Source: Lewinellaceae bacterium (GTDB lineage Bacteria; Bacteroidota; Bacteroidia; Chitinophagales; Saprospiraceae). Taken from it: 64,000 nucleotides of DNA. Position numbers and translations under genes: made by a program. The notes under the pieces are model-generated. The model saw nothing but the letters and a program-made list of their open reading frames with translations, did not search any database and was not told the DNA's origin. Location of the stretch: the NCBI GenBank assembly GCA_020636405.1, contig JACJXW010000004.1, positions 1,612,001 to 1,676,000 of the forward strand. Reading direction: 5' to 3'. Below are positions 1-9,200 of the stretch, in pieces (position 1 is the stretch's first letter; every line of letters starts with the position of its first letter).

Positions 1-687
1 GGTCTTTTTTTCAATTGCATCCAGCGCAAGATCAATACAGTGCTGATCAATAAAAGCTTCAACCGTTTCGGAGAAGGAGTGGTGAAGGTCTAGATATCCT
101 GACCAGTTGTTATACCGGTTGCACCTCCGTTCCATGTACTGGCCAATGTCTACGTACTGAAAGATCTTCCGGACATGCCGGGATACCACTCCTTTGACTG
201 TTTTGTCCTGTACACTTCCTTCAATGTAGTCTGCCAGTTGATCCCGCAGCAGATTGGCAGCATTCAGGTTGTTGCCGATACTCAGATGGTTATCCACGCC
301 ATATTTTCGATCCAGTATTTGATTGTGGTAATACTGAATAGAAATGATAACTTCCAGGATGAAGGGAAACTGCCGGTAGAAAAATGAGTCCGGAACCCCC
401 TTCGCCTTGTGTCCGTAGGCCTTGAGATAGTCATAGATAACCACAGCAAAGAACGCCCGTAGGGTAGGTTTCCCGTGTAAGCGCCTGTAGAGCAGTTGGT
501 AGAACTTTCTGGATTCCACCCCGTTGACCAGAGAATATTGCTGGAATATTTCAAATTCTTGCTGGATGGCTTTCTGAACATCTGTCATTTTGAAGTAGCG
601 CCTGCTGTCTATCATGGCCGGGAATAGTTTTGGGAATTCCCTCCAATTTACAAAAACGACATTGTTGCCGCAAGTGCCAGCCAACAT
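1..687 (-). CDS. Partial unknown protein, weakly isoprenyl-diphosphate-synthase-like (runs off left edge)
   Basis: An uninterrupted frame of 229 codons runs from ATG at 687 to base 1 with no stop, so the C-terminus is missing. An in-frame TAA lies 5 codons upstream of the ATG, which limits how far the start can be extended. ATGs at 615 and 588 are alternatives. The helical pattern resembles the N-terminal half of trans-isoprenyl diphosphate synthases: a GKPTLRAFFAVV stretch (about residues 72-83) where GKRLRP is usual, then LEVIISIQYYHNQILDRK (about 111-128) where the family has ELIHxxSLIHDDxxD. If that match is right, the first Asp-rich metal motif is degenerate (NQILD). Family membership is inference from pattern only. 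The gene lies 40 bp behind the small gene at 728-1153 on the same strand and is probably co-transcribed with it. Confidence 0.6.
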   Translation of the reverse strand, partial: MLAGTCGNNVVFVNWREFPKLFPAMIDSRRYFKMTDVQKAIQQEFEIFQQYSLVNGVESRKFYQLLYRRLHGKPTLRAFFAVVIYDYLKAYGHKAKGVPDSFFYRQFPFILEVIISIQYYHNQILDRKYGVDNHLSIGNNLNAANLLRDQLADYIEGSVQDKTVKGVVSRHVRKIFQYVDIGQYMERRCNRYNNWSGYLDLHHSFSETVEAFIDQHCIDLALDAIEKKT

Positions 688-727
688 CTTCTGGCCTTTG
701 CCAGAAGTTTATTTTTAATCTTTTCGT

Positions 728-1153
728 TCAGAACACCCCTTCCGTTTCATTTTCCTGGACAATCAGGCCATCCTCTTCCACCGATAAAATCTTGTTGGAA
801 AAGTCCATAGCCAGGAAAGAAGCCCCGAGCAAATAAGTACTGTTGCCCTGCAAATAGGGCTTCAAGCTCATCAGGCTCTTAAGAGAAGATTCCGTGTAGG
901 GAAAATGAAATAGGAAAGCTTCTCCTTGTTTCTGCCCTACCAAGCGACAATATTTTCTGAAAATAGATGGGTTATGGAAAATCTTGATCTTCGGATGGTA
1001 TAAGTTTCCCATTTCCTGTAATATTTGCCGGACGGTTCCCTCTTCCCGAAACCATATATTGACAATCTTTCCTTTGTCCTGGCTATAGCGCAGAAGCCGA
1101 TGGCCTATGCAACCTTTCCGGAAAAATGTAGATTGGGTTATCTGGCTTTTCAT
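728..1153 (-). CDS. Small protein of unknown function
   Basis: A 141-residue frame with ATG at 1153. I do not recognise the family. It has no signal peptide or membrane segment. It is rich in basic and aromatic residues near the N-terminus and ends in an acidic tail (VEEDGLIVQENETEGVF). It is the first gene of a probable two-gene unit with the truncated frame at 1-687, separated by 40 bp, so a shared function is plausible but unproven. The upstream 300 bp are AT-rich and contain a TAGCTTTA hexamer-like box about 40 bp from the start, one mismatch from the Bacteroidota -7 consensus TAnnTTTG, with no clear -33 partner. Confidence 0.6.
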   Translation of the reverse strand: MKSQITQSTFFRKGCIGHRLLRYSQDKGKIVNIWFREEGTVRQILQEMGNLYHPKIKIFHNPSIFRKYCRLVGQKQGEAFLFHFPYTESSLKSLMSLKPYLQGNSTYLLGASFLAMDFSNKILSVEEDGLIVQENETEGVF

Positions 1154-1248
1154 GGCTTTTATTTTTATGTGTAAAATTTATATTTAAAATAAAGCTACAC
1201 ACTTTAAATTTAGATAAAAGAATCGTGCCATTTTTCATTTTAGGGCAT

Positions 1249-1274
1249 AATAAACTGATAAACAATAGTTTATT
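1249..1274. promoter_or_regulatory. AT-rich dyad, possible operator
   Basis: AATAAACT (1249-1256) and AGTTTATT (1267-1274) are perfect inverted arms with a 10-base spacer, about 95 bp upstream of the start at 1153. The position suits a regulator-binding site for the 1153 gene, but an AT-rich chance match is possible. Confidence 0.25.
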
Positions 1275-1300
1275 TGTGAAGGGTGATTTCACTTATAAGC

Positions 1301-1335
1301 AAATTCCGATTTTTTTTCGAAAAAAATCGGAATTT
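1301..1335. repeat. Long intergenic palindrome
   Basis: AAATTCCGA plus a T-run is followed by CG and then an A-run plus TCGGAATTT. The arms are almost perfect (8 T against 7 A). It lies between the SPOR-like gene and the 1153 gene, so it could be a second terminator for the SPOR-like gene or an extrusion-prone palindrome. Confidence 0.5.
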
Positions 1336-1410
1336 TTCCGTCTCACTCCGGTTCCTTTCCGTTTTTAGCTCTTTTCGCCATTCTCCGCTTACGCTCAGGA
1401 AAAGAGTAGT

Positions 1411-1437
1411 TTAAAAAGAGAGCCCATCCGGGCCCTC
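1411..1437 (-). terminator. Rho-independent terminator of the SPOR-like gene
   Basis: On the minus strand an 8-bp stem (GAGGGCCC with GGGCTCTC, one G-U pair) closes a GGAT tetraloop and is followed by TTTTTAAA. It begins about 30 bases after the stop codon at 1469. Confidence 0.75.
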
Positions 1438-1468
1438 CTGACAAAAGACAGCAGTGTGAACTTATGGA

Positions 1469-2221
1469 TCAATTGAATTGAACCGGGCGGATCTCCCAGT
1501 TCTTTTGACTGACGTCCAGGACGTACCCTTCGGTTTGCAGGCGCTGCTTATCCGCTTCTGCCTGCTCCCTGCTGTTATACGGCCCAAACAGGACCTTGTA
1601 CGGGGAAGAGGAAGAACCCGGGTCAAAGGCCAGGCTCACCGTCCTGTCCAGCATGTACGCCCAGTCGATTGCTTCTTCTCTGGCGATTTCCCGGTTGGGG
1701 GATGCAGGTTTCTGTATGAAGTACTGGGCAGAAGCAGGGGCCTCTTCTTTCAAAGTGTGCTCTGCCTTCCTTCTCCAATTGCTTACGGGTATCGCGCCCA
1801 AACTGGAACCGTAATACGTTTCTTCTTGTCGGCCGGTAGTGGAGGAACCGGGTTGCTCCGGCTCACTAGCGGATTCTTTCTCTTGAAATTGTTGGACTTC
1901 TTCCGGCTCTCCTTGCGTGTACCAATCAGCCGGGCTGTCACCTTCCTTCTCCATATTCCATTCGGATGTAACAAGGGCGAAGAAAAAGAAGGCGAGCAGG
2001 AAAAGGAAGGCGGCGGGCAGCAGGGAATTGCGTCTTCGGTATTGCCGTCCTCCATTCCCGTATCGGCCGTTGTTCCCGTTTCGGTAATGGTTATTTGCCG
2101 CGCCTGTTCCTCTGGGGAAGACACATTTGAGTACAATAACAATAGTACTCGCTGTAATTAGGGTTCCTATCAGGTAACCTAATAATGTATAACCGATGGT
2201 ATTGGGACTGAAAATTTCCAT
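1469..2221 (-). CDS. Two-TM protein with C-terminal SPOR-like domain
   Basis: A 250-residue protein. The first membrane segment is at about residues 10-33. A Gly/Asn/Arg-rich cytoplasmic-looking linker (38-64) follows, then a second membrane segment (about 66-85). After that comes an acidic Glu/Pro/Ser-rich stretch (about 90-165) and a C-terminal module with a SPOR-like pattern (about 165-236): a beta strand AQYFIQ and later YKVLFGPYNSREQAEADKQRL. SPOR domains bind denuded peptidoglycan glycan strands at division sites. The domain call rests on the V-GPYxSRExAExxxxxL pattern and is moderate. The gene stands alone with its own terminator, and an exact function cannot be given. Confidence 0.75.
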   Translation of the reverse strand: MEIFSPNTIGYTLLGYLIGTLITASTIVIVLKCVFPRGTGAANNHYRNGNNGRYGNGGRQYRRRNSLLPAAFLFLLAFFFFALVTSEWNMEKEGDSPADWYTQGEPEEVQQFQEKESASEPEQPGSSTTGRQEETYYGSSLGAIPVSNWRRKAEHTLKEEAPASAQYFIQKPASPNREIAREEAIDWAYMLDRTVSLAFDPGSSSSPYKVLFGPYNSREQAEADKQRLQTEGYVLDVSQKNWEIRPVQFN

Positions 2222-2829
2222 GATCGTAGTTTTTTCATAGTTTTTGGATCTGCTGCGCCTGGACGGCCGGAAGGTTCGAAAATCATCTCCGGCTGAGCCT
2301 CCAGGTGCCTTTTAATTTTGCGCTTTTGTGGAAGGGGGAATACAAACCGCTATCGGATAGCAGATCTGTATCCCCCTTCGTCGGACTCCTTCCTCTTCTT
2401 CTGCCGATGATCCGGGGTGCCACCACAACCGCCGCCGCCGGGGCGCCTTCCTGACCTGTCTTCCAGATTGGACAGGAAAGAAAACAGTTGCTGTTGACAT
2501 CAGCCGGTAGGCCTGAAAGCGCGTCGTGAAGAGGAGCTCGCTTGGATAATTTCTCATGGTATGCAGGTTTTTATGGTTCAGTAATTAATTTCAATTTCAA
2601 TGGTGCCATTTTTGTGCCAACCGGCATTGTTTTTTTAAAGTATTGATTTATAGGTTTTTATGTATTTGACTTGTGTCAGCCTTTCCGAATCCTCCCAACA
2701 TTTTTCGCTCAAATCCGAAATTTTTCCGAATCTTTCGTTTCATTCCTTTCTCAGCCTCCTTTACCGTACAGGTCTTTGTCTCTCCCCACATTTCCCTATC
2801 TTACCCCTCTAAACCCACAACCCCGATCC
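2222..2829. other. Intergenic region between divergent genes
   Basis: About 600 bp separating the SPOR-like gene (minus) from the ASST gene (plus). An 81-codon minus frame at 2312-2557 has Arg-rich low-complexity content, and its 3' third is a perfect nested hairpin, so I do not call it as a gene. The 130 bases before the ASST start are strongly pyrimidine-rich, consistent with an untranslated leader. A TGTATTTG box near 2660 is one mismatch from the -7 consensus. Confidence 0.5.
2331..2379. repeat. Nested hairpin
   Basis: The outer arms are GAAGGGGGAATACA (2331-2344) and TGTATCCCCCTTC (2367-2379), which differ by one base. A second inner stem is GCTAT/ATAGC (2349-2353 and 2357-2361). It lies about 110 bp upstream of the SPOR-like start and could be a transcriptional attenuator or a structured RNA. 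Confidence 0.5.
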
Positions 2830-4536
2830 ATGAAAAATTGCCGTTTACTCAACCTCAGCCTTGCCCTCCTCCTTCTCTCCGCCTGCCAGAAGGAGGAGCC
2901 CGAGTTCCTCCTCCCCAATGAACTGCGCACCCGCTCCCAGGTCGAAGCCTTCTTTCAAAATGCCTACGCCAAAGACATCCTCCTCCTCGGCGTAGATTCG
3001 CTCAATGTAGAGGGCGTCGATTACTGCCGCTTTTCCTTTGAGGACGGCCGGGAGCTAAATGTCAAGAAAGAGCTCATAGGAGGGGTCCGGGTAGACAGCA
3101 GCGGATGGACGGCCACGCTGGCCTTTGAAACAGGCAGCCAACTGCCCGCTTATATCCTGGACGACACCATTTTCCTGGATTCGATTAAAGTAAACCCTTT
3201 CGGTACGGCGCCGCTCTCGGCTTTGGTAGCAGCCACGATGCCGGTACGGGGGCGATTTGGGGTGAAAGTGCTGGGGAAAGGAGAACAGGGTATATCCCTC
3301 GGCCACGTTTACGAAACGTTTGCCAATGTCCACCAGATCCCAGTCCTGGGGTTGTATCCAAATTTTCAGAATACGGTGGAGTTGTCCTTCCTGAGCGAAG
3401 AGGGCAAAGTACGGGCTCGCCGGACGATCCGCCTCACCGCCGGTGACGTGCCGGGGCGCTTTACCGTCAACCTCATCCAGAATGAACTGCCGCCCGATGA
3501 CGACGGTATCTTTTTCGTGACCGATATCAAAAGGGGGTTCGACCAGCGCGGACAATTGCGGTGGGCCTATACCGGCGATGCCAAACAGGCCCACAACAGG
3601 CTCAGGAATGGAAATATGGTGGTGTCCGGGCAGGCGGGGTCAGTGTCTTACCATTCGGCCAACTTCTTTGAAGTATCCATGCTGGGGGAAGAGATACAGC
3701 GATACGATGTCCCCAACCTGATGCACCACGAGATCCACGAGATGCCTAACGGCAACTTTCTGGTGGGCACCAATTCCGCGCCCTTTACCAACAACCGGTG
3801 GGATGGGGAACTGGAGGAGGATGCCATCATTGAAATGGACAGAGTGACGGGGGAGATCGTGAAAACCTGGGACCTCAACCTCATCCTGGACAATCAGCGG
3901 CCAAGGGCTGATGGCAGCACCAACGACGACTGGCTGCACCTGAACGCCATCTTCTACGATGAACAGGACCACAGCATCGTCTTCTCAGGCCGTCACCAAA
4001 GCCTGGTGGCCAAGATCGGTTATGAGGAGGGCGACATCCGGTGGCTGCTGGCACATCCGGCCGGGTGGGGAGGAGAATTATTACCGTTTGTCCTGCATCC
4101 CGTTAATGCCCAGGGGGCGTCCATTGACACCGGAACCGAAGACTTCCTGCCCTATTTTTTGCACCATCCCACCAAAACACCCAACGGCAATATCATGCTC
4201 TTCGACAATGGAAACTTCCGCAATTTCTATGATAACCCCGATGTGGAGGAAGCCTCCTACAGCCGTGCCGTTGAATACAAAATTGATCCGGAGGGCCGAA
4301 CCGTCGAAAAAGTGTGGGAATTCAACTACGACAAAGCCATCTTCAATGAGGCCACCGGTTCGGTACAGTACCTCTCGGAGAACAACCACCGGGTCATCGG
4401 CTTTATGAACGGCACTGCTAAAACACCTAAGGTGGTAGAACTGGATGAGGCAGATAATATCCTCTTTGAAATCAACATCAACCCCTGGTCGGATTATTAT
4501 CGCTGTGAAAAGCGGGATTTGTACGAAGGGATGTAG
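2830..4536 (+). CDS. Arylsulfotransferase (ASST) family lipoprotein
   Basis: 568 residues from ATG at 2830. This start is preferred to the frame's first ATG at 2671 because it begins a textbook lipoprotein signal: MKNC, a Leu-rich core and LLSAC with the lipidated Cys at residue 19. The body matches the PF05935 arylsulfotransferase propeller, which moves sulfate between phenolic donors and acceptors through a sulfo-histidine. Visible motifs are MHHEIHEMPNGN (His299/300/303), DDWLHLN (His370), SGRH (Arg388, 18 residues later, the same spacing as His356-Arg374 in the uropathogenic E. coli enzyme) and FLHHPTKTPNGN with FDNG (His445/446, candidate sulfo-histidine). An N-terminal beta domain (about 45-190) precedes the propeller. 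It is likely anchored to the outer membrane facing the periplasm or surface. The MFS gene follows 130 bp downstream. Confidence 0.85.
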   Translation: MKNCRLLNLSLALLLLSACQKEEPEFLLPNELRTRSQVEAFFQNAYAKDILLLGVDSLNVEGVDYCRFSFEDGRELNVKKELIGGVRVDSSGWTATLAFETGSQLPAYILDDTIFLDSIKVNPFGTAPLSALVAATMPVRGRFGVKVLGKGEQGISLGHVYETFANVHQIPVLGLYPNFQNTVELSFLSEEGKVRARRTIRLTAGDVPGRFTVNLIQNELPPDDDGIFFVTDIKRGFDQRGQLRWAYTGDAKQAHNRLRNGNMVVSGQAGSVSYHSANFFEVSMLGEEIQRYDVPNLMHHEIHEMPNGNFLVGTNSAPFTNNRWDGELEEDAIIEMDRVTGEIVKTWDLNLILDNQRPRADGSTNDDWLHLNAIFYDEQDHSIVFSGRHQSLVAKIGYEEGDIRWLLAHPAGWGGELLPFVLHPVNAQGASIDTGTEDFLPYFLHHPTKTPNGNIMLFDNGNFRNFYDNPDVEEASYSRAVEYKIDPEGRTVEKVWEFNYDKAIFNEATGSVQYLSENNHRVIGFMNGTAKTPKVVELDEADNILFEININPWSDYYRCEKRDLYEGM

Positions 4537-4545
4537 GGGAGGGGC

Positions 4546-4582
4546 GGATTTTTGATCTTTGATTTGCGATTTTGATTCGTGG
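4546..4582. repeat. Short GATTTTTGAT-type repeat
   Basis: A single copy of the AT-rich GATTTTTGAT...TTTGATTTGCGAT motif that also forms both arms of the inverted repeat at 24446-24557. It lies just after the ASST stop codon. Confidence 0.4.
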
Positions 4583-4666
4583 GATAGTATTTGCGTTTCC
4601 TCCAAACTGTGAGGCTGAAAGTTGCTCAATTTCAATATCTTGTTCTGAAAATCAACACCAAAGGAA

Positions 4667-6196
4667 ATGGCAAACGAAACACCAGCATTAAAGAAAAAGC
4701 CCACGCTCACCTTCTGGGAGATCTGGAACATGAGTTTCGGCTTCCTGGGGATACAGTTTGGCTTTGGCCTGCAGAATGCCAATACCAGCCGCATTTTTGA
4801 GACTCTGGGCGCCGATGTGGAGCAGATCCCGATACTCTGGATCGCGGCTCCCCTGACCGGCCTCATTGTACAGCCTATCGTCGGTTATTTCAGCGACCGC
4901 ACCTGGCATCCCCGGCTGGGGCGCCGCCGGCCTTTTTTTCTGGTCGGCGCGGTCCTGGCCTCCATTGCCCTGTGCATGATGCCCAATTCTCCCACGCTTT
5001 GGGTGGCCGCCGGCATGCTCTGGATCATGGATGCGTCTATCAACATCAGCATGGAACCCTTTCGGGCCTTTGTGGGGGACAATCTTCCCTCCGAGCAACG
5101 CACCATGGGCTTTGCCATGCAAAGTTTTTTCATCGGTACCGGTGCGGTGGTGGCCTCTGCTTTACCCTGGATGATGACCAACTGGCTGGGTATCAGTAAC
5201 GTGGCGCCGGAAGGGGAGATTTCCGATTCCGTGAAATGGTCCTTTTATCTGGGCGCTATCGTGTTTTTCCTGACCGTGCTCTGGACGGTGCTCCGCTCCA
5301 AAGAATATCCGCCGGAAGAATTACACCAGTTTGAGGAAAGTGTGGCGGATCACGTAGAGGTAGAGGAATTGAGTCGGGAAGAATACCAAAGAAGTGGAAA
5401 ACGCCTGGCCAGCATCGGGAGCATTACCGCGCTGGTTGGGGCTGCTGTCATTTTCGGCCTGTTCAAGGCCGGCCTCAACAAGGAACTGTACGTTCTGGCA
5501 TTTGCCATCCTTTTCGTTGGCGTACTATGGATCGTCTCTGGCGCAATGAAGCAGAAAGGAAATTACCAGAATGGCTTTGTCGCTATCATGAGCGACCTGC
5601 TGCAGATGCCCAGGACGATGCAGCAACTCGCAGTTGTTCAGTTCTTTTCCTGGTTTGCCCTTTTTTCCATGTGGATCTACACGACTGCCGGTGTCACCAA
5701 ACACCTTTACGGGACTACTGACCCTACTTCGGCATTATACAATGAAGGTGCGGACTGGGTGGGTTTCTGTTTTGCGGTTTACAATGGCGTTGCCGCTCTG
5801 GTGGCTTTCACCTTGCCCGTGCTGGCCAGATATACGAGTCGCCGTATCACCCACCTGATCTGCCTGGTGTTGGGGGGGCTGGGGCTCATCTCCGTCTATT
5901 TTTTCAATGACCCCAAGCTGCTGCTCCTGTCCATGGTCGGGGTTGGGTTTGCCTGGGCCAGCATCCTGTCCATGCCTTACGCTATGTTGGCTGGTGCTCT
6001 GCCCTCCAACAAAATGGGCTACTACATGGGCGTCTTCAACTTCTTCATTGTCATCCCCCAGATCGTGGCGGCTACTATTCTGGGCTTTATCGTGGGTAAA
6101 TTCTTTGGCGGAGAGGCCATCTACGCATTAGTGGTAGGTGGCGTAGGGATGATCCTGGCCGGGCTGCTTTGCCTGATCGTGGAGGATAAGGGATAG
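4667..6196 (+). CDS. SLC45/GPH-like MFS sugar transporter
   Basis: 509 residues with about 12 hydrophobic segments and a charged central loop (about 210-250, ending EVEELSREEYQRSGKR). GYFSDRTWHPRLGRRRPFF (about 73-91) is the loop 2-3 signature shared by sucrose/maltose transporters of the SLC45 and GPH-related MFS families, which couple sugar uptake to protons. NMSFGFLGIQFGFGLQNAN in helix 1 is also typical. It is in the inner membrane. The start ATG is preceded by AAAGGAA. It follows the ASST gene on the same strand, and a shared function (for example handling sugar or sulfated glycoside breakdown products) is speculation. The substrate cannot be fixed from sequence. Confidence 0.85.
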   Translation: MANETPALKKKPTLTFWEIWNMSFGFLGIQFGFGLQNANTSRIFETLGADVEQIPILWIAAPLTGLIVQPIVGYFSDRTWHPRLGRRRPFFLVGAVLASIALCMMPNSPTLWVAAGMLWIMDASINISMEPFRAFVGDNLPSEQRTMGFAMQSFFIGTGAVVASALPWMMTNWLGISNVAPEGEISDSVKWSFYLGAIVFFLTVLWTVLRSKEYPPEELHQFEESVADHVEVEELSREEYQRSGKRLASIGSITALVGAAVIFGLFKAGLNKELYVLAFAILFVGVLWIVSGAMKQKGNYQNGFVAIMSDLLQMPRTMQQLAVVQFFSWFALFSMWIYTTAGVTKHLYGTTDPTSALYNEGADWVGFCFAVYNGVAALVAFTLPVLARYTSRRITHLICLVLGGLGLISVYFFNDPKLLLLSMVGVGFAWASILSMPYAMLAGALPSNKMGYYMGVFNFFIVIPQIVAATILGFIVGKFFGGEAIYALVVGGVGMILAGLLCLIVEDKG

Positions 6197-6209
6197 GGGC
6201 GGTGAAGAT

Positions 6210-6246
6210 TCCCCGGTAACAGGTGTCGCCTTTCTGTTACCGGGGA
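6210..6246. terminator. Bidirectional terminator between convergent genes
   Basis: A perfect 12-bp stem, CCCCGGTAACAG (6211-6222) with CTGTTACCGGGG (6234-6245), sits between the MFS stop (6196) and the stop of the giant gene (6255). It can serve both strands. Confidence 0.75.
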
Positions 6247-6254
6247 TGCTCACT

Positions 6255-9200
6255 TTACTCCTTCATAATGACGAACTTTTCGGATTGTACGGTTCCTCCG
6301 GCAATTACCTGCAGAACGTAGATCCCATCGGGCAGGGACAAGTGCTCGAGCCTGATCTCGTTTTCTCCCTGGCTTATTGGCCCTTCTTTCAGCAACACTA
6401 CTTTACCGCTCATGTCGATGGCCTGTACCCGGGCCGGGCATTCTATCGTACTGTTGAAAGAAAGCGCCAACCAGCCGCTGGCCGGATTGGGATAGATGGA
6501 AAGGGAGCTCAGTTCCTGCCCGGAACTAGCAGGCAGTTGGAGTCCGCTTTCATCTTGCTGTATCCCTCCGGCCGGAAGGCCGGGCGAACCGGGGCGGGCA
6601 TTTGTAGCCGGGGCAATATACTCAACGCACAGCTCCGGCGCCTGGGAGGAAGAGCCGTCGAAAGATTGAGCGGAACGCCGCCCGAAACCATCGATCAGGA
6701 TTGCGATCGAACTGGCTGAGGTATATCCACTCCGGTTGACGATCTCCTGTAGAATGGGCGACAGGTCAGGGGACTCTTGTGCTTGCCCGGATTCTCCCAG
6801 AGTTAACCAGGAGGAGGGCATCCATTCCACCAATGCTTCGGTGACCGGCCGACTGCTGATGTTTTGAGCCGCATTGGTAAAGGTGCTGGCGTTGTCGCTG
6901 TCTTCGCCGTAAACCCTCAGCGTGCAAAGGTTGCCATTCTGGGTGTCTTCAACCGTAAACTGAATACTTGCTTTTAGTATCCTCGATCCCTGCGGGATAT
7001 TGAGTCCATTAAAACGCATGCCGGCTACCTGGCTTCCAAAGCTGTTGCTGGCCGCCATTTCCAGATCTTCGCTGCTGAGGTTCACCTGGCCAGCCGGGCC
7101 TTCCTCCGCATCGTCCGAAGAACTGTTGACCTTTGCGCAACTCAGGGAAGGAGCAGCAACACCACCACCGCAGCTGCAATCGGCCTGAATGGTTTCCCCT
7201 ATGGTGTTGGGGTCACCGTCATCACAGACATCACCGGGTTGGTGGGTGATGTTCGGGTCATTGTCGTTGCAGTCGGTATCGGCACAGACACCATCACCAT
7301 CCACATCGCCAATTCCCTGGCAGGTTGTGGGTGTCCCGGTGCAGTTACAATTGGCATCGATGACGTCGTTGTGCGTACCGGGGTTGCCGTCATCACAGGG
7401 CGTACCAACATTGCCTTGAAGTACCGGGCAGTCGAAACCGGGAGGAGCGTTGAGGTATTCCACGCAAAGCTTCGGCGCCCGGGAGGCAAACCCTTCAAAG
7501 GATTCCGCCGACCGCCGGCCTGTGCCTTCAATGAATAGCACAACCGAACTGTTGGAGGTAAAACCGCCCCGGTTAACGATTTCCTGGATGATCGGCGAAA
7601 TGTCCGGAGATTGCTGGGCAAATCCGGAGGCTCCGCTGGAGGTCCACTCCGAAGGCAGCCAATTCACGCTGGCATTGGTGCGGGGGCGGCTGCTGAGATG
7701 GAAGCTGTTGCCCCTGAAAGTGGCGCCATCGTTGCTGGCTTCTCCTCTGATGATGAGGTCGGCCGGGTTTTCATTACTGATACTCTCTGCGGTGAACTGT
7801 AACTTGGCGCTGATGATATAGGCATCCCGCGGGATATTGAGGCCATTGAACCGCAAACCAACCACCTGATTGCCGGCGTAAGAATCGTTGACCAATTCCA
7901 GGTCATTGCTGGCAAGGCGGATCTGTCCCAGAGGGCTTTCTTCTGCATCATCCCGGACGCTGTTGATCTGGGAGCAGGTCAGCTTCGGCGCCATTCCCGT
8001 GACGCCACCACCGCAGCTGCAGTCTGCCTGGATGGTTTCCCCAATGGTATTAGGGTTGCCGTCATTGCAGGGGTCGCCAGGTTGGGTTGTAACGTTGGGG
8101 TCGTTGTCGTCGCAGTCCAGGTCGGCACAAAGGCCATCGCCGTCATTATCACCGACACCAGGACAAGGGATCAGCGTACCACCGACACAGTTGCAGTTTT
8201 CATCAATAAAATCGTTGATGGTATTAGGGTTACCGTCGCTGCAGGCTTGTCCGGGCTGAGTCGTGATGTTGGGGTTGTTGTCATCACAGTCCACATCGGC
8301 GCATACTCCGTCGCCGTCGGCATCGCCGATGCCGGTGCAGGCGGTGGGGGTTCCGACACAGTTGCAGTTGGCATCGATCTGGTCATTGACGGTTGTCGGG
8401 TCGTTATCGTTGCAGGCTTGTCCGGGTTGGGTAGTGATATTGGGGTTGTTGTCATCACAGTCCACATCGGCGCATACTCCGTCGCCGTCGGCATCGCCGA
8501 TGCCGGTGCAGGCGGTGGGGGTTCCGACACAGTTGCAGTTGGCATCGATCTGGTCATTGACGGTTGTCGGGTCGTTATCGTTGCAGGCTTGTCCGGGCTG
8601 GGTAGTGATATTGGGGTTGTTGTCATCACAGTCCACATCGGCGCATACTCCGTCGCCGTCGGCATCGCCGATGCCGGTGCAGGCGGTGGGGGTTCCGACA
8701 CAGTTGCAGTTGGCATCGATCTGGTCATTGACGGTTGTCGGGTCGTTATCGTTGCAGGCTTGTCCGGGCTGGGTAGTGATATTGGGGTTGTTGTCATCAC
8801 AGTCCACATCGGCGCATACTCCGTCGCCGTCGGCATCGCCGATGCCGGTGCAGGCGGTGGGGGTTCCGACACAGTTGCAGTTGGCATCGATCTGGTCATT
8901 GACGGTTGTCGGGTCGTTATCGTTGCAGGCTTGTCCGGGCTGAGTCGTGATGTTGGGGTTGTTGATATCGCAATCGACATCGTCACAGACCCCATCGCCG
9001 TCGCTATCGCCAATGCCAGTACAATCCGTAGGCGTACCCGCACAGTTGCAATTGGCATCAATTACATCGTTAATGGTTGTCGGGTCGTTATCGTTACAGG
9101 CTTGTCCGGGCTGGGTGGTGATGTTGGGGTTGTTGTCATCACAGTCCACATCAGCGCAGACACCATCGCCGTCAGCATCGCCGATGCCGGTACAGGCGGT

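Noticed and set aside
1083..1292. 69-codon minus frame overlapping the 728-1153 gene
   Set aside because: It overlaps the start region of a better frame, and most of it is AT-rich leader containing an inverted repeat.
2312..2557. 81-codon minus frame upstream of the SPOR-like gene
   Set aside because: The Arg-rich composition is not protein-like, and the 3' third is a nested hairpin. No family is recognisable.
2671..2829. 53-codon N-terminal extension of the ASST gene
   Set aside because: The lipoprotein signal with its lipobox begins at the internal ATG at 2830, and the extension is a pyrimidine-rich leader.
8258..8945. Regular repeats resembling a CRISPR array at first sight
   Set aside because: The period is 171 bp, the whole unit is conserved rather than short repeats with unique spacers, and it is in frame within a coding sequence. 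No cas genes are present.
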